From contig JAFQNZ010000277.1 in the NCBI GenBank assembly GCA_017395715.1, forward strand, positions 1 through 12,020: a stretch of DNA of 12,020 bases, in the 5' to 3' direction. Under the pieces are notes generated by a model that was given only the letters and a program-made list of their open reading frames with translations, was not told the origin of the DNA and did no database searches. Source of the stretch: Clostridia bacterium. Its GTDB lineage: Bacteria; Bacillota; Clostridia; Oscillospirales; CAG-272. Of the stretch, positions 1-6,604 are shown in pieces; within the stretch, counting starts at the first letter, position 1; each line of letters starts with the position of its first letter. Both the position numbers and the translations under genes were made by a program.

Positions 1-1121
1 GTATCGCCCACAAACTGATGGCAGGGGTAAAGCTCGCCCCACGGGGTAACTGCCATATATTCGGTGCCCGAGCCGCAGCCTGTGATGCGCTTGTAGATGC
101 AAGGTCCGTTTTTGAGATCCAGCATGTAGTGATAGAAGGTAAAGGGTCTGCCTTCCTTTTTTCTCTTGATCATTTCCTTGGCAAGGATCTCGTACTGCTC
201 AAAGAGAATGGGGAGATCTTCCTCGGTCAAAGCGTAAGGGTCGCCGGGCGGACAAACCACAGGCTCCATCGAAAGCTCGGTAAAGCCAAGATCGGTCATG
301 TGGAAGAGGTCGTTTGTGAAGTCGGTATTGTTATGGGTAAACGTACCGCGCACGTAGTAGCCCTTGCCGCCGCGCGCTTTCACAAGCTTTTGGAAGTTGG
401 GCACGATGGTATCGTAGCTGCCTTTGCCTGCATAGTCGCGGCGGAAGTGGTCGTTCACCTCGCGTCTGCCGTCGAGCGAGAGCACCACGTTGTGCATTTC
501 TTTGTTGAGAAAGTCGATGACGTCGTCATTCATTACCATGCCGTTGGTGGTAAAGGTGAAGCGGAAGTTTTTGCCCTTTTCCTTTTCAATGCTTCTGGCG
601 TAGGCCACAAGCTGTTTGACCACGTCAAAATTCATCATCGGCTCGCCGCCAAAGAAGTCCACCTCAAGGTTGCGGCGGCTGCCCGAGTTGGCAATCAGAA
701 AATCAAACGCCTGCTTGCCCACTTCAAAGGACATGAGGGCGCGTTCGCCGTGATACTTGCCTTGGCTGGCAAAGCAGTAAGAGCAGTTCAAGTTGCAGGT
801 GTGTGCCACGTGCAGGCAAAGCGCCTTGATGACTTTGGAATTGTTTTTATAATCTGTGGCGAGGTTTTCGTATGGGTCATCGCTGAAAAGCTTGCCCGCT
901 TCTTCCAAAGCGCGGATATCGTCAAGGCAAAGGCGGATTTCTTCTTCGTTCACATCGGGAAGGTTTCCGTATTTTGCCATAATTTCGGCAACGATCTCGT
1001 CTTCGCTTTTGCTCTTGTAAAGGGAAATGATGTCATACGCTACCTCGTCAACCGTGTGGACAGAGCCGGAGGCTGTATCCATGACGATGTTGTAGCCGTT
1101 GAGTTTGTATTGGTGTACCAT
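1..1121 (-). CDS. scfB: SCIFF radical SAM/SPASM thioether maturase (3' end outside window)
   Basis: Cytoplasmic radical SAM enzyme that forms Cys-to-residue thioether bonds in the SCIFF precursor encoded just upstream. 373 complete codons are present; the family is usually about 450 residues, so part of the C-terminal SPASM domain is missing at the window edge. Residues 1-90 are the peptide-recognition region (PqqD-like). The CxxxCxxC cluster motif reads CNLNCSYC (C109, C113, C116). FFGGEP (SAM-binding), TTNG and LSLDG motifs follow. Near the edge GCGSGTEYMAVTPWGELYPC marks the start of the SPASM domain, which binds auxiliary Fe-S clusters. The start at 1121 is set by AAGGACGG about 7 bases upstream on the minus strand. 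It follows scfA by 66 bases in the same orientation, and no separate promoter is obvious between them. The identity is firm because the cognate precursor is adjacent. Confidence 0.95.
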   Translation of the reverse strand, partial: MVHQYKLNGYNIVMDTASGSVHTVDEVAYDIISLYKSKSEDEIVAEIMAKYGNLPDVNEEEIRLCLDDIRALEEAGKLFSDDPYENLATDYKNNSKVIKALCLHVAHTCNLNCSYCFASQGKYHGERALMSFEVGKQAFDFLIANSGSRRNLEVDFFGGEPMMNFDVVKQLVAYARSIEKEKGKNFRFTFTTNGMVMNDDVIDFLNKEMHNVVLSLDGRREVNDHFRRDYAGKGSYDTIVPNFQKLVKARGGKGYYVRGTFTHNNTDFTNDLFHMTDLGFTELSMEPVVCPPGDPYALTEEDLPILFEQYEILAKEMIKRKKEGRPFTFYHYMLDLKNGPCIYKRITGCGSGTEYMAVTPWGELYPCHQFVGD

Positions 1122-1146
1122 GTTTACCGTCCTTATATAATGCAAA

Positions 1147-1169
1147 ACGCTGTCTTAACAAGACAGCGT
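1147..1169 (-). promoter_or_regulatory. Intercistronic hairpin between scfA and scfB
   Basis: Perfect inverted repeat: ACGCTGTCTT (1147-1156), 3-base loop, AAGACAGCGT (1160-1169). In the transcribed (minus) direction the right arm is followed by TTTT and then TTGCATTATATAAGG, so the U-run is short. It lies entirely in the gap between the scfA stop (1188) and the scfB ribosome binding site. A partial terminator or a 3'-end stabiliser of the short scfA message would both give more precursor than enzyme. Structure is seen; role is inferred. Confidence 0.6.
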
Positions 1170-1187
1170 CTCACCGAATTTTGAACA

Positions 1188-1334
1188 TTACTTCTTTTCG
1201 TTTTCGCACTGCTGGTTCGCAACGCCGCAAGAGGTCTTGCAAGCGGACTGGCAGGAAGTCTGGCATTCGCCGCAACCGCCGTTTTCAACAGTCTTCTTGA
1301 TATCTTTGGTTTCAACAGTTTTGATTCTCTGCAT
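1188..1334 (-). CDS. scfA: SCIFF (six-cysteine) ranthipeptide precursor
   Basis: 48-residue ribosomal peptide, too short for a routine ORF cutoff, recognised as SCIFF ('six cysteines in forty-five residues'). The leader MQRIKTVETKDIKKTVENGG is followed by the core with Cys at 21, 24, 28, 32, 36 and 43; the core reads CGECQTSCQSACKTSC, then GVANQQCENEKK. SCIFF peptides are near-universal in Clostridia and are substrates of the adjacent radical SAM maturase, which installs thioether crosslinks. The mature role is unsettled, although ranthipeptides have been linked to population-level signalling. ATG at 1334 is preceded by AGGGAGG at good spacing. Oddity: residue 37, right after the fifth Cys, is Gly, where I recall Thr in most members (TSCTVANQ). 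The promoter at 1378-1406 serves it. Confidence 0.95.
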   Translation of the reverse strand: MQRIKTVETKDIKKTVENGGCGECQTSCQSACKTSCGVANQQCENEKK

Positions 1335-1377
1335 TTGTGTAATCCTCCCTATCGAAAATAATGTTTTTACACTTTAT

Positions 1378-1406
1378 ACTCTAACACAGATTTTGAATAT
1401 TGTCAA
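1378..1406 (-). promoter_or_regulatory. Sigma-A-type promoter for scfA-scfB
   Basis: On the minus strand: TTGACA (perfect -35, complement of 1401-1406), 17-base spacer, TAGAGT (-10, complement of 1378-1383, 4 of 6 matches). It lies about 45 bases upstream of the scfA start codon, on the correct strand, with a strong ribosome binding site in between. Confidence 0.75.
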
Positions 1407-1483
1407 GAGAAAATCAAAAGAATAGCGCTTTTTTCGCGTGATTGTCGGATTTTTTCCACACGGTGTCCGGAAAGTCCCTACTA

Positions 1484-1740
1484 TATTGTCTCATCTAAAA
1501 CTTTACATTTGGCAATACCGCGAGATCCGACCCGTCCTGTTTGCAGGCCGAGTCGCCCTGCGCTGCGCTTGGGTTTCGACTGCACACCGCCCCGTGTCAT
1601 CCTGAGCGACGCGAAGCAAAGTCGAACTTTTGGGGCAAGCCCCAAAAGCACGAGGCACAGCCGAAGTGGGATCTCGGGCGGTGTTCCGCTCAAGATGACA
1701 CGCGGAGTGAAGTGCATGTAATGTTTTAGTTGAAACAAGG
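1484..1740. mobile_element. MITE-like non-coding element with 23-bp terminal inverted repeats
   Basis: The ends at 1486-1508 and 1716-1738 are inverted copies matching at 20 of 23 positions (ATGTAAAGTTTTAGATGA against ATGTAATGTTTTAGTTGA, plus ACAA outside). TACTA occurs immediately outside 1484 (1479-1483) and 1740 (1741-1745), a possible 5-bp target duplication. The interior is GC-richer than its flanks and contains more inverted-repeat pairs: 1521-1531 with 1666-1676 (10/11), 1584-1592 with 1676-1684 (9/9) and 1593-1608 with 1687-1702 (15/16). No transposase is present, so any movement would need an enzyme in trans. Short ORFs inside it are spurious. The right end lies 10 bases from the stop codon of the kinase gene. 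Structure is seen; mobility is inferred. Confidence 0.65.
1593..1702. repeat. GTCATCCTGAGCG-type intergenic palindromic repeat with central hairpin
   Basis: The inner module of the larger element begins CGTGTCATCCTGAGCG and ends with its near-perfect inverted copy CGCTCAAGATGACACG. A perfect 10-bp hairpin, CTTTTGGGGC / GCCCCAAAAG with a 2-base gap, sits at 1627-1648. Sequences of this type are widespread between genes in gut Clostridia and cause false 'CHPERREAKS'-like peptide calls. The arms could fold into a large RNA stem, and since the kinase gene at 1751 has no other visible terminator, this module may help end that operon's transcript. Family resemblance is from memory; the palindromes are seen directly. 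Confidence 0.7.
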
Positions 1741-1750
1741 TACTACAAGC

Positions 1751-2332
1751 TCAATGCAACTGTTCAAACACAAATTCGGCGTTTTTTGCGATTCTGCCGC
1801 CCTCAAGATAGCTTTCTTCCAAGGGAATCCATTTGGTGAAAAAATCGTTTGCGTTTTGGGGGTTTCGCACAAGGATTCTCTTTTTTTGTTCTTCTTTGGG
1901 AATCGTCAAGAAAATATGGAAATCGTAGCAGCCCCACAGATCCGGATGGCAAGCATACGCACCTTCCACAATCAAAACCTTACTCTTGGGCAGAGAAATG
2001 GCATCACCGTAAGATGCGTTTTGGCAAAGAAAGGGGCGGTAGCTTACCGTCTCTCCTTTGAGAAAAGGGGAGAGTACCTCGCAAAACAATCGTTCGCGAT
2101 CCATGTTGCCGCCAATTTCCGAAAGGCGCTCTTTCGTTCGCTTTTCGGGCGGCAAAAAGAAATCGTCACACGAAACAAAGGGGCAGGCAAGTTCTTCGGA
2201 AAGCATTTTGGCAAGGGTGGTCTTGCCGGACGCGCATCTGCCGTCAATGGCAATCATAATGCGTTCTTTTTGGGTGAGGAGAGCGGCTGTTTTTTCTTGG
2301 ATGAGCGCAAGCTCTTGTTGAAAATACGGCAT
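1751..2332 (-). CDS. Uridine-kinase-like P-loop small-molecule kinase
   Basis: 193-residue cytoplasmic protein of the uridine kinase/pantothenate kinase/phosphoribulokinase-like P-loop group. Walker A is GRCASGKTT at residues 31-39 (K37, T38). SCDDFF at 54-59 gives the acidic pair D56/D57, expected to act on the substrate hydroxyl and Mg2+. VEGAYA at 122-127 matches the conserved 'EG' strand of the fold. KRILVRNP at 151-158 is a likely lid region with Arg residues. An in-frame ATG 13 codons upstream (2371) exists, but AAAGGAG precedes the ATG at 2332 at ideal spacing, so 2332 was chosen. It is the last gene of the DUF218-ECF-kinase operon, 10 bases after the ECF gene. Its substrate cannot be read from sequence; automatic labels of 'uridine kinase' for this subgroup are loose. 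Adjacency to a vitamin-type transporter suggests phosphorylation of an imported nucleoside or vitamin. Confidence 0.85.
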   Translation of the reverse strand: MPYFQQELALIQEKTAALLTQKERIMIAIDGRCASGKTTLAKMLSEELACPFVSCDDFFLPPEKRTKERLSEIGGNMDRERLFCEVLSPFLKGETVSYRPFLCQNASYGDAISLPKSKVLIVEGAYACHPDLWGCYDFHIFLTIPKEEQKKRILVRNPQNANDFFTKWIPLEESYLEGGRIAKNAEFVFEQLH

Positions 2333-2342
2333 GACGTCTCCT

Positions 2343-2900
2343 TTACTGTCTTGTTTCAAACAGCGCCGCAAAGGGCGCGGGGCGCAGTTTTTGCAAGGTG
2401 AGCATCACGGAGGGAATCAGCACAAGCTGCAAAATGATGCCGGGAATCGCACTTCCAAACGCGCCTGCCAGAAAGGCGGAAAGCGGAAAGACTTTTCCCG
2501 AAAGACCGAGCAGAATGATCTCGGCAATCCCCCACACGGCTCTGCCGATGAGGAGAGATGCGATGAGCGAAACAAAAAGTGCTATGATGTTTTTCTTCTT
2601 GAACAGGCGGTAAAAAAGCCCGATCGTAACCGCATACGCACAGAGCTCAAACGCCATGGCAAGAGCATTTGGGTAAAGGATCGGCATACCAAAGAGAAGT
2701 GAGCGAAGAAGCGGCAGAACAAAGCCGACTGCCCCACCGTAAGTAGCGCCGCACAAGAGTCCGCAGAAAAGAACGGGTAGGTGCATGGGTAAGAGCATAT
2801 TGCCAAATTGTTCGATCTGCCCGGTCAAGAAAGGCAAAACAAGCCCTATACCGAGAAAAACCGCAGACAGGGTGAGTTTGAAGAGATGTTTGTTGTGCAT
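2343..2900 (-). CDS. ECF transporter S component (substrate-binding membrane subunit)
   Basis: 185-residue integral membrane protein with about six hydrophobic segments (roughly 8-25, 38-52, 53-68, 78-97, 104-132, 140-168). The layout fits S components of energy-coupling factor importers: small, Gly-rich, and with conserved loops LPFLTGQIEQFGNMLLPMH (22-40) and RSLLFGMP followed by YPNALAMAFEL (66-86). Such proteins bind a vitamin or related micronutrient and associate with the shared EcfA/A'/T energising module, not encoded here. The sequence resembles the PF12822-type group often labelled only 'ECF transporter S component'; I cannot name the ligand. AAAGGAG lies about 8 bases before the ATG at 2900. 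The gene sits 21 bases after the DUF218 gene and 10 bases before the kinase, so all three are probably co-transcribed. Confidence 0.85.
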   Translation of the reverse strand: MHNKHLFKLTLSAVFLGIGLVLPFLTGQIEQFGNMLLPMHLPVLFCGLLCGATYGGAVGFVLPLLRSLLFGMPILYPNALAMAFELCAYAVTIGLFYRLFKKKNIIALFVSLIASLLIGRAVWGIAEIILLGLSGKVFPLSAFLAGAFGSAIPGIILQLVLIPSVMLTLQKLRPAPFAALFETRQ

Positions 2901-2921
2901 GGGTTTTCTCCTTTATTGGAT

Positions 2922-3662
2922 TCAGAACAAAAAATAATAGATCACAGCGGCGCACTCGCGCAGGGTACAGGGGATAAAGATCGAAAGGGGCGTTCTGCCC
3001 GATGTGTGCGAAATTTGCGAAAAGCCTGCCTTTTTCGCAAGGCTTTCGGCGCGCAGGATGTGATAGTCGTTTGTGATGATGACGGTGCGGTAATCGTTGC
3101 CGAGTGTTTCATCAAGGATCGCTTTGGAAAAAGCCAAGTTTTCTTTGGTGCTTGTGGATTTGTTTTCTTCAATGATTCTCTCTTCAGCAATGCCTTTTTT
3201 CAAAAGATAGCGTTTCATGGCAAGGCTTTCGGGGATGACTTCGTTTTTGCCTTGCCCGCCGCTGACCACGATGATGGCGCTTGGATTCTTCATCGCGTAG
3301 TCATACGCCGCGTCAAGACGAAAAGCAAGTGCTTTTGAGGGCTCTTCGCCGTTCAGCCCCGCGCCGAGAACGATCACGGCATCTTCTTGATGATCGACTG
3401 TGTCGATACTGCCGTAGATCGGCAGAAAAGCGGCAAAAAGTATGCCGAGGGTGAGAAGCGAGAGAATGCCGATGCGAAGGGCAAGCTGCAGTTTTTCATA
3501 AAAGAAAGCGAAGAGAAGCAGAATGGCGGAAACGAAAAAAGTAAATGCCGTGCCTGCGTTAATGCCGGTTGCGATCATGCCCACCAAAGCGGCAAGCAAG
3601 AAAACTGCGCCGAGAGCGTACAGCGTGTAGATGAGAATGGTTTTTGGGGTATTGCGATTCAT
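2922..3662 (-). CDS. Membrane-anchored YdcF/ElyC-SanA family (DUF218) protein
   Basis: 246 residues. Three N-terminal hydrophobic helices (about 8-30, 38-55, 63-81) are followed by a DUF218 domain from about 92 to 235. Family motifs visible: AVIVLGAG (95-102), VSGGQG with a following E145 in IPES (133-146), the ENKSTST.EN stretch (166-175) and TNDYHILRA (197-205). Relatives include E. coli YdcF, SanA and ElyC, linked to envelope integrity and lipid carrier/peptidoglycan metabolism, but no reaction is established for most members. ATG at 3662 follows AAGGAG with 4 to 5 bases between. It is first in the operon with the ECF S component and kinase, behind the promoter at 3692-3720. Why an envelope protein would be grouped with an uptake pair is not clear. 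Confidence 0.88.
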   Translation of the reverse strand: MNRNTPKTILIYTLYALGAVFLLAALVGMIATGINAGTAFTFFVSAILLLFAFFYEKLQLALRIGILSLLTLGILFAAFLPIYGSIDTVDHQEDAVIVLGAGLNGEEPSKALAFRLDAAYDYAMKNPSAIIVVSGGQGKNEVIPESLAMKRYLLKKGIAEERIIEENKSTSTKENLAFSKAILDETLGNDYRTVIITNDYHILRAESLAKKAGFSQISHTSGRTPLSIFIPCTLRECAAVIYYFLF

Positions 3663-3691
3663 AAAAACTCCTTGGGAATGCGTGTGGTTTC

Positions 3692-3720
3692 ATTATACCA
3701 TACACCAAACGCTTTTGCAA
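3692..3720 (-). promoter_or_regulatory. Sigma-A-type promoter for the DUF218-ECF-kinase operon
   Basis: Minus strand: TTGCAA (-35, complement of 3715-3720), 17-base spacer, perfect TATAAT (-10, complement of 3692-3697). The start codon of the first gene is 30 bases downstream of the -10. No riboswitch-sized leader fits in this space, so direct vitamin-riboswitch control of the ECF gene looks unlikely. Confidence 0.75.
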
Positions 3721-3784
3721 GATTGACAGAAGATGAAATTTTGGTGGACGATTTGTGAATCGACCTTAAATGATACGCAAACAA

Positions 3785-3812
3785 AAAAGGAGCTTCGTGT
3801 GAAGCTCCTTTT
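3785..3812 (-). terminator. Intrinsic terminator of the sigma/anti-sigma/lipoprotein operon
   Basis: Perfect 12-bp stem AAAAGGAGCTTC / GAAGCTCCTTTT around a 4-base loop (3797-3800). On the minus strand the stem is followed by a run of six T (complement of 3783-3788), starting 8 bases past the lipoprotein stop codon at 3820. The same GGAGCTTC/GAAGCTCC stem recurs at 7466-7496. Confidence 0.9.
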
Positions 3813-3819
3813 GGCTTAT

Positions 3820-5220
3820 TTAATTGGGTTTTGTGTGGGTGTAGCCGCCGTAAAGGGCATCGTCTGTCAGGTTGGCAAAGTAAAGCAATGTGGACTCAAA
3901 ACGAGAAATAGGACGATAAATGTCAAGTCTGACTTCTTTAAAGGTGTATTTGCCGTTTTCGTCATAGTCGAAGAGTTCCCATGAAAAATCAGGACCGAGG
4001 TCGAGATAAACAAGTTTGGATTTGGTCTCAACTTCCGCAAGAATCGTCTTGATTTCGTACTGTTTGCCTTCAATGGTAACAAACCAAGGATAGTCGGGAA
4101 CGGCTTCGCGGGTGATTTTTCCGGTAGTTGGATTGAGACTTGTGGCGAAAAGGTAATCAAAGATGTTGTTACTGTTGGTCATGCTGAGGACAAGTGCGGG
4201 ACGGTTGTCAAATGCGGCGTATGCGTTTTCAAAAGTGAAGTAAGAACCGCCCATATCGAGAATTCCTTCATAGCCTTCATCGTTTATGATGTCAATATGG
4301 TCGTATTTTTCGTTGGCGGGCGGGTCCTGATCGGGCGTTGAGACTTCGGGCAGGAAACTTTCCTTACCGAACACGTCTTCGATGATATACCGATTGAGAG
4401 TGCCATACCATCCCCAAAGCCCGCGGAATCCGATTATTCCTAAACGATCCATCATACCGGCGGCATCTAAAAGGTAATCGGCATAATCGGACAGCCGGTA
4501 GGTGTCTTGTTCAATGGTGAGCGTTTCTGCACTTGCATCTTTTAAGAGAAACACACCGAAAAAGTCGCCGCTTTGATTTTTATAAACTTCGGTGGCAGAT
4601 AAGGCTTCTTCAAACATATCGTTAGTGATCGAGATGTTTTCTGTGCCGCAGTAGGCGGTGACGGGTTTGTACTGAGAGGAATCGTTCTCGTAGCGGCAGG
4701 CATAAACGGCGGTTACGGTTTCTTTTCCGATATGGCAAATATCCTTGAGGACCTCAATTTCCATGGTGCTGACACGGTAATACGCATCTCCGCTTGGCAC
4801 AAGGACGGAAGAGGAACTCTTGACGTAGCCAACAACGAGAGAGTTGTTTTCCTTGATGTGTTGAGCCCACAAGAGTTGTTCTTCTTGTGAAAGCCTACGA
4901 CGGTGTGCCGTTGTGATCTTTGTCGTTTGGAATCTGCCGTCATTTTCGAATACCGTAGCGCCGGGGATATCGAGTACGCTTGCCTTGGGTGCTTCGGTGG
5001 TTGTGATCGACGCGGAAGTTTGGGGTACAGAGGCTGTGATTTGCGCTTGAAGCGTTGCGTTAACAACTGAAATAGGCTGTTCGGTGGTGGATGCGGTAGT
5101 TTTTGTTTTGGTGTCGGGAGCAGTCTTCGGTGTGGCGGCTTCCGAAGCACAGCTTGACAGCAACAGAGCGAGCAGGGTAAGAAGAAATATGACAAAGAAA
5201 ACGTTACGGGTCTGTTTCAT
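3820..5220 (-). CDS. Secreted lipoprotein, paralogue of the adjacent anti-sigma sensor domain
   Basis: 466 residues. The signal peptide ends in lipobox LSSC (lipidated C24), followed by a Thr/Ser/Pro-rich linker to about residue 78. From there to the C terminus it aligns by eye with the extracytoplasmic part of the protein encoded at 5255-6604: SVLDIPGATVFEND (81-94), YYRVSTMEIEV (147-157), TVTAVYACRYEND (169-180), YRLSDYADYLLDAA (241-254), PDYPWFVTIEG and VYLDLG towards the end, then FANLTDDALYGG. I know no named family for this domain. AAAGGAG precedes the ATG at 5220, and the gap from the anti-sigma stop is 34 bases, so it is third in the sigma operon and ends at the 3785-3812 terminator. 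Outside the cell it may bind the same signal as the anti-sigma factor, or act as target or modulator; no catalytic motif is evident. Confidence 0.8.
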   Translation of the reverse strand: MKQTRNVFFVIFLLTLLALLLSSCASEAATPKTAPDTKTKTTASTTEQPISVVNATLQAQITASVPQTSASITTTEAPKASVLDIPGATVFENDGRFQTTKITTAHRRRLSQEEQLLWAQHIKENNSLVVGYVKSSSSVLVPSGDAYYRVSTMEIEVLKDICHIGKETVTAVYACRYENDSSQYKPVTAYCGTENISITNDMFEEALSATEVYKNQSGDFFGVFLLKDASAETLTIEQDTYRLSDYADYLLDAAGMMDRLGIIGFRGLWGWYGTLNRYIIEDVFGKESFLPEVSTPDQDPPANEKYDHIDIINDEGYEGILDMGGSYFTFENAYAAFDNRPALVLSMTNSNNIFDYLFATSLNPTTGKITREAVPDYPWFVTIEGKQYEIKTILAEVETKSKLVYLDLGPDFSWELFDYDENGKYTFKEVRLDIYRPISRFESTLLYFANLTDDALYGGYTHTKPN

Positions 5221-5254
5221 AACAAAACTCCTTTCTTAAAAACGGTAGTTGGTT

Positions 5255-6604
5255 TTATTGCGTCAGATTGGCGTAATAGTCAAAGCTGTAGGGTGTGGCG
5301 AATCTGTTATAAATTCCGAGAATGATTTGTTCAAAGGGTGTATCGGCATCAAAAGCCTCGCCAAGATCGAGATACACAAGCGTTTCGGCAGAGGTTGTTT
5401 CGAGCGAAGGGCTTGCAATATCATATACTGTGCCGTCAATCACCACTGCCCATGCGTAGTCGGGATGGGGTTCGCGCTTGTCGATGAAAAGATCATCAAA
5501 GAATTCACTTTCGCTCACCATGTGAATGACAATGTTTCTCTTTTCGATGGCGAAGTATGTGCCGTCTTGGTTTGGGGTGATGACTTTATAGGGGTCGGGT
5601 GCATTCAGCATATCCAGTGCATCACGGTCATACGAGGGGGTTGGCTTTGGCAGCTCGGGTTCTGTGGACGGAAATGCGTCTTCGATATAGCTAAACGGGA
5701 ATGAAAGCGCCCGATTCTGCGCGAGCAGTAACTGAAGCGAGCCGTTGTCCATGCCGAAGCTTGCTTCCATAACATAGTTGGCATAGTCAGAAAGCTCGTA
5801 AGTTTCATTTTCGATCGTAACTGTTTTTCCCTCGGCACTGTTTATGAAGAAAAGAGAGTCGCAGGTGCTACCGTAGACTTTCGGTGTAACCTCTTGCCAA
5901 TAGAGGGTGTTGTTCAGCATATCCAATTTAATATTATAATCGAAAATTGTGTCGGTAGAGGTATTGGTTGCTTTTCCGGCATAAAAAACTGTTGACGGTG
6001 TATAGCGCGAGGTGGAGTTGCTGTGATCATAACGGCAGACATAAACGACGGTAACGGTGTTATCTTCGATGTCGCAGCTCATTCTGGAAACTTCGATTTC
6101 CAGGGTGGAAATGCGGTAGTATCCATCGCCGTCTTGCAAGAGTGCGGAGGTGTGATCGACCAATTTGCCGATCACCATGGAATAGGTTTGCTTGGCTTCG
6201 TCACACCATTTTTTTTTCTGTGTTGAACTTTGTCTAACGGTTGAATGCAGACTGACGGCGGTACCAAGCTTTGCAAAGCGGTCATCATTTTCCTCAAATA
6301 CCGTAGCCCCCGGAATATCGAGAACGCTCGGGTGTGTTGTTTGTGGGGGAGAGGTTGTTACAGGCGGCGCGGCTGTGGTGATAACGGTGTTGTTTGTGGT
6401 GATGATCGGCACATTTGGCGTTTCATTGCGGTTGGCAATCAAGATGCCAAGCGGAATGGCAAGCAGCATGACGGTAAGGCAGGCGGCGGCCAAAAAGAAA
6501 GCAAAATGGCGGTGCGGTTTTCTGTTACGCATCGTTTCGGCATCTAAAAGAAGATCGTCGTCGATCTTGCCGAGGGCATCTTCCAATATTTCAAATCGGC
6601 TCAT
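5255..6604 (-). CDS. Probable membrane anti-sigma factor with large extracytoplasmic sensor domain
   Basis: 449 residues. The cytoplasmic N terminus (1-32) has the acidic motif FEILEDALGKIDDDLLLDAE, like short sigma-binding segments of Clostridia anti-sigma proteins. One transmembrane helix spans about 34-57, followed by a Thr/Pro linker (about 61-92) and an extracytoplasmic domain of about 355 residues. That domain is shared with the lipoprotein at 3820-5220: SVLDIPGATVFEEND (93-107), YYRISTLEIEV (162-172), TVTVVYVCRYD (183-193), YELSDYANYVMEA (269-281), PDYAWAVVIDG and VYLDLGEAF near the end. The ATG overlaps the sigma-factor stop codon (ATGA, 6601-6604), the usual sign of a coupled sigma/anti-sigma pair. 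No zinc-binding anti-sigma (HxxxCxxC) motif is visible, so the assignment rests on topology, coupling and the N-terminal motif. Confidence 0.75.
   Translation of the reverse strand: MSRFEILEDALGKIDDDLLLDAETMRNRKPHRHFAFFLAAACLTVMLLAIPLGILIANRNETPNVPIITTNNTVITTAAPPVTTSPPQTTHPSVLDIPGATVFEENDDRFAKLGTAVSLHSTVRQSSTQKKKWCDEAKQTYSMVIGKLVDHTSALLQDGDGYYRISTLEIEVSRMSCDIEDNTVTVVYVCRYDHSNSTSRYTPSTVFYAGKATNTSTDTIFDYNIKLDMLNNTLYWQEVTPKVYGSTCDSLFFINSAEGKTVTIENETYELSDYANYVMEASFGMDNGSLQLLLAQNRALSFPFSYIEDAFPSTEPELPKPTPSYDRDALDMLNAPDPYKVITPNQDGTYFAIEKRNIVIHMVSESEFFDDLFIDKREPHPDYAWAVVIDGTVYDIASPSLETTSAETLVYLDLGEAFDADTPFEQIILGIYNRFATPYSFDYYANLTQ

Noticed and set aside
18..1184. 388-codon open frame on the plus strand
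   Set aside because: It is the antisense shadow of scfB, whose radical SAM and SPASM motifs are unambiguous on the minus strand; the plus-strand product has no recognisable motif and no ribosome binding site.
1541..1729. Small plus-strand ORF with CHPERREAKS-like peptide
   Set aside because: It lies wholly inside the palindromic repeat element; such peptides are a known artefact of this repeat type.
2332..2371. Upstream ATG of the kinase (2371) as the start
   Set aside because: It would overlap the ECF gene's end by 29 bases and lacks a Shine-Dalgarno; the ATG at 2332 has AAAGGAG at ideal distance.
1730..2401. 223-codon plus-strand ORF
   Set aside because: Antisense to the kinase gene, which has Walker A and a strong ribosome binding site.
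3663..3691. Riboswitch ahead of the ECF transporter operon
   Set aside because: Only about 30 bases separate the -10 box from the first start codon, and the ECF gene is second with a 21-base gap; there is no room for a vitamin-sensing leader.
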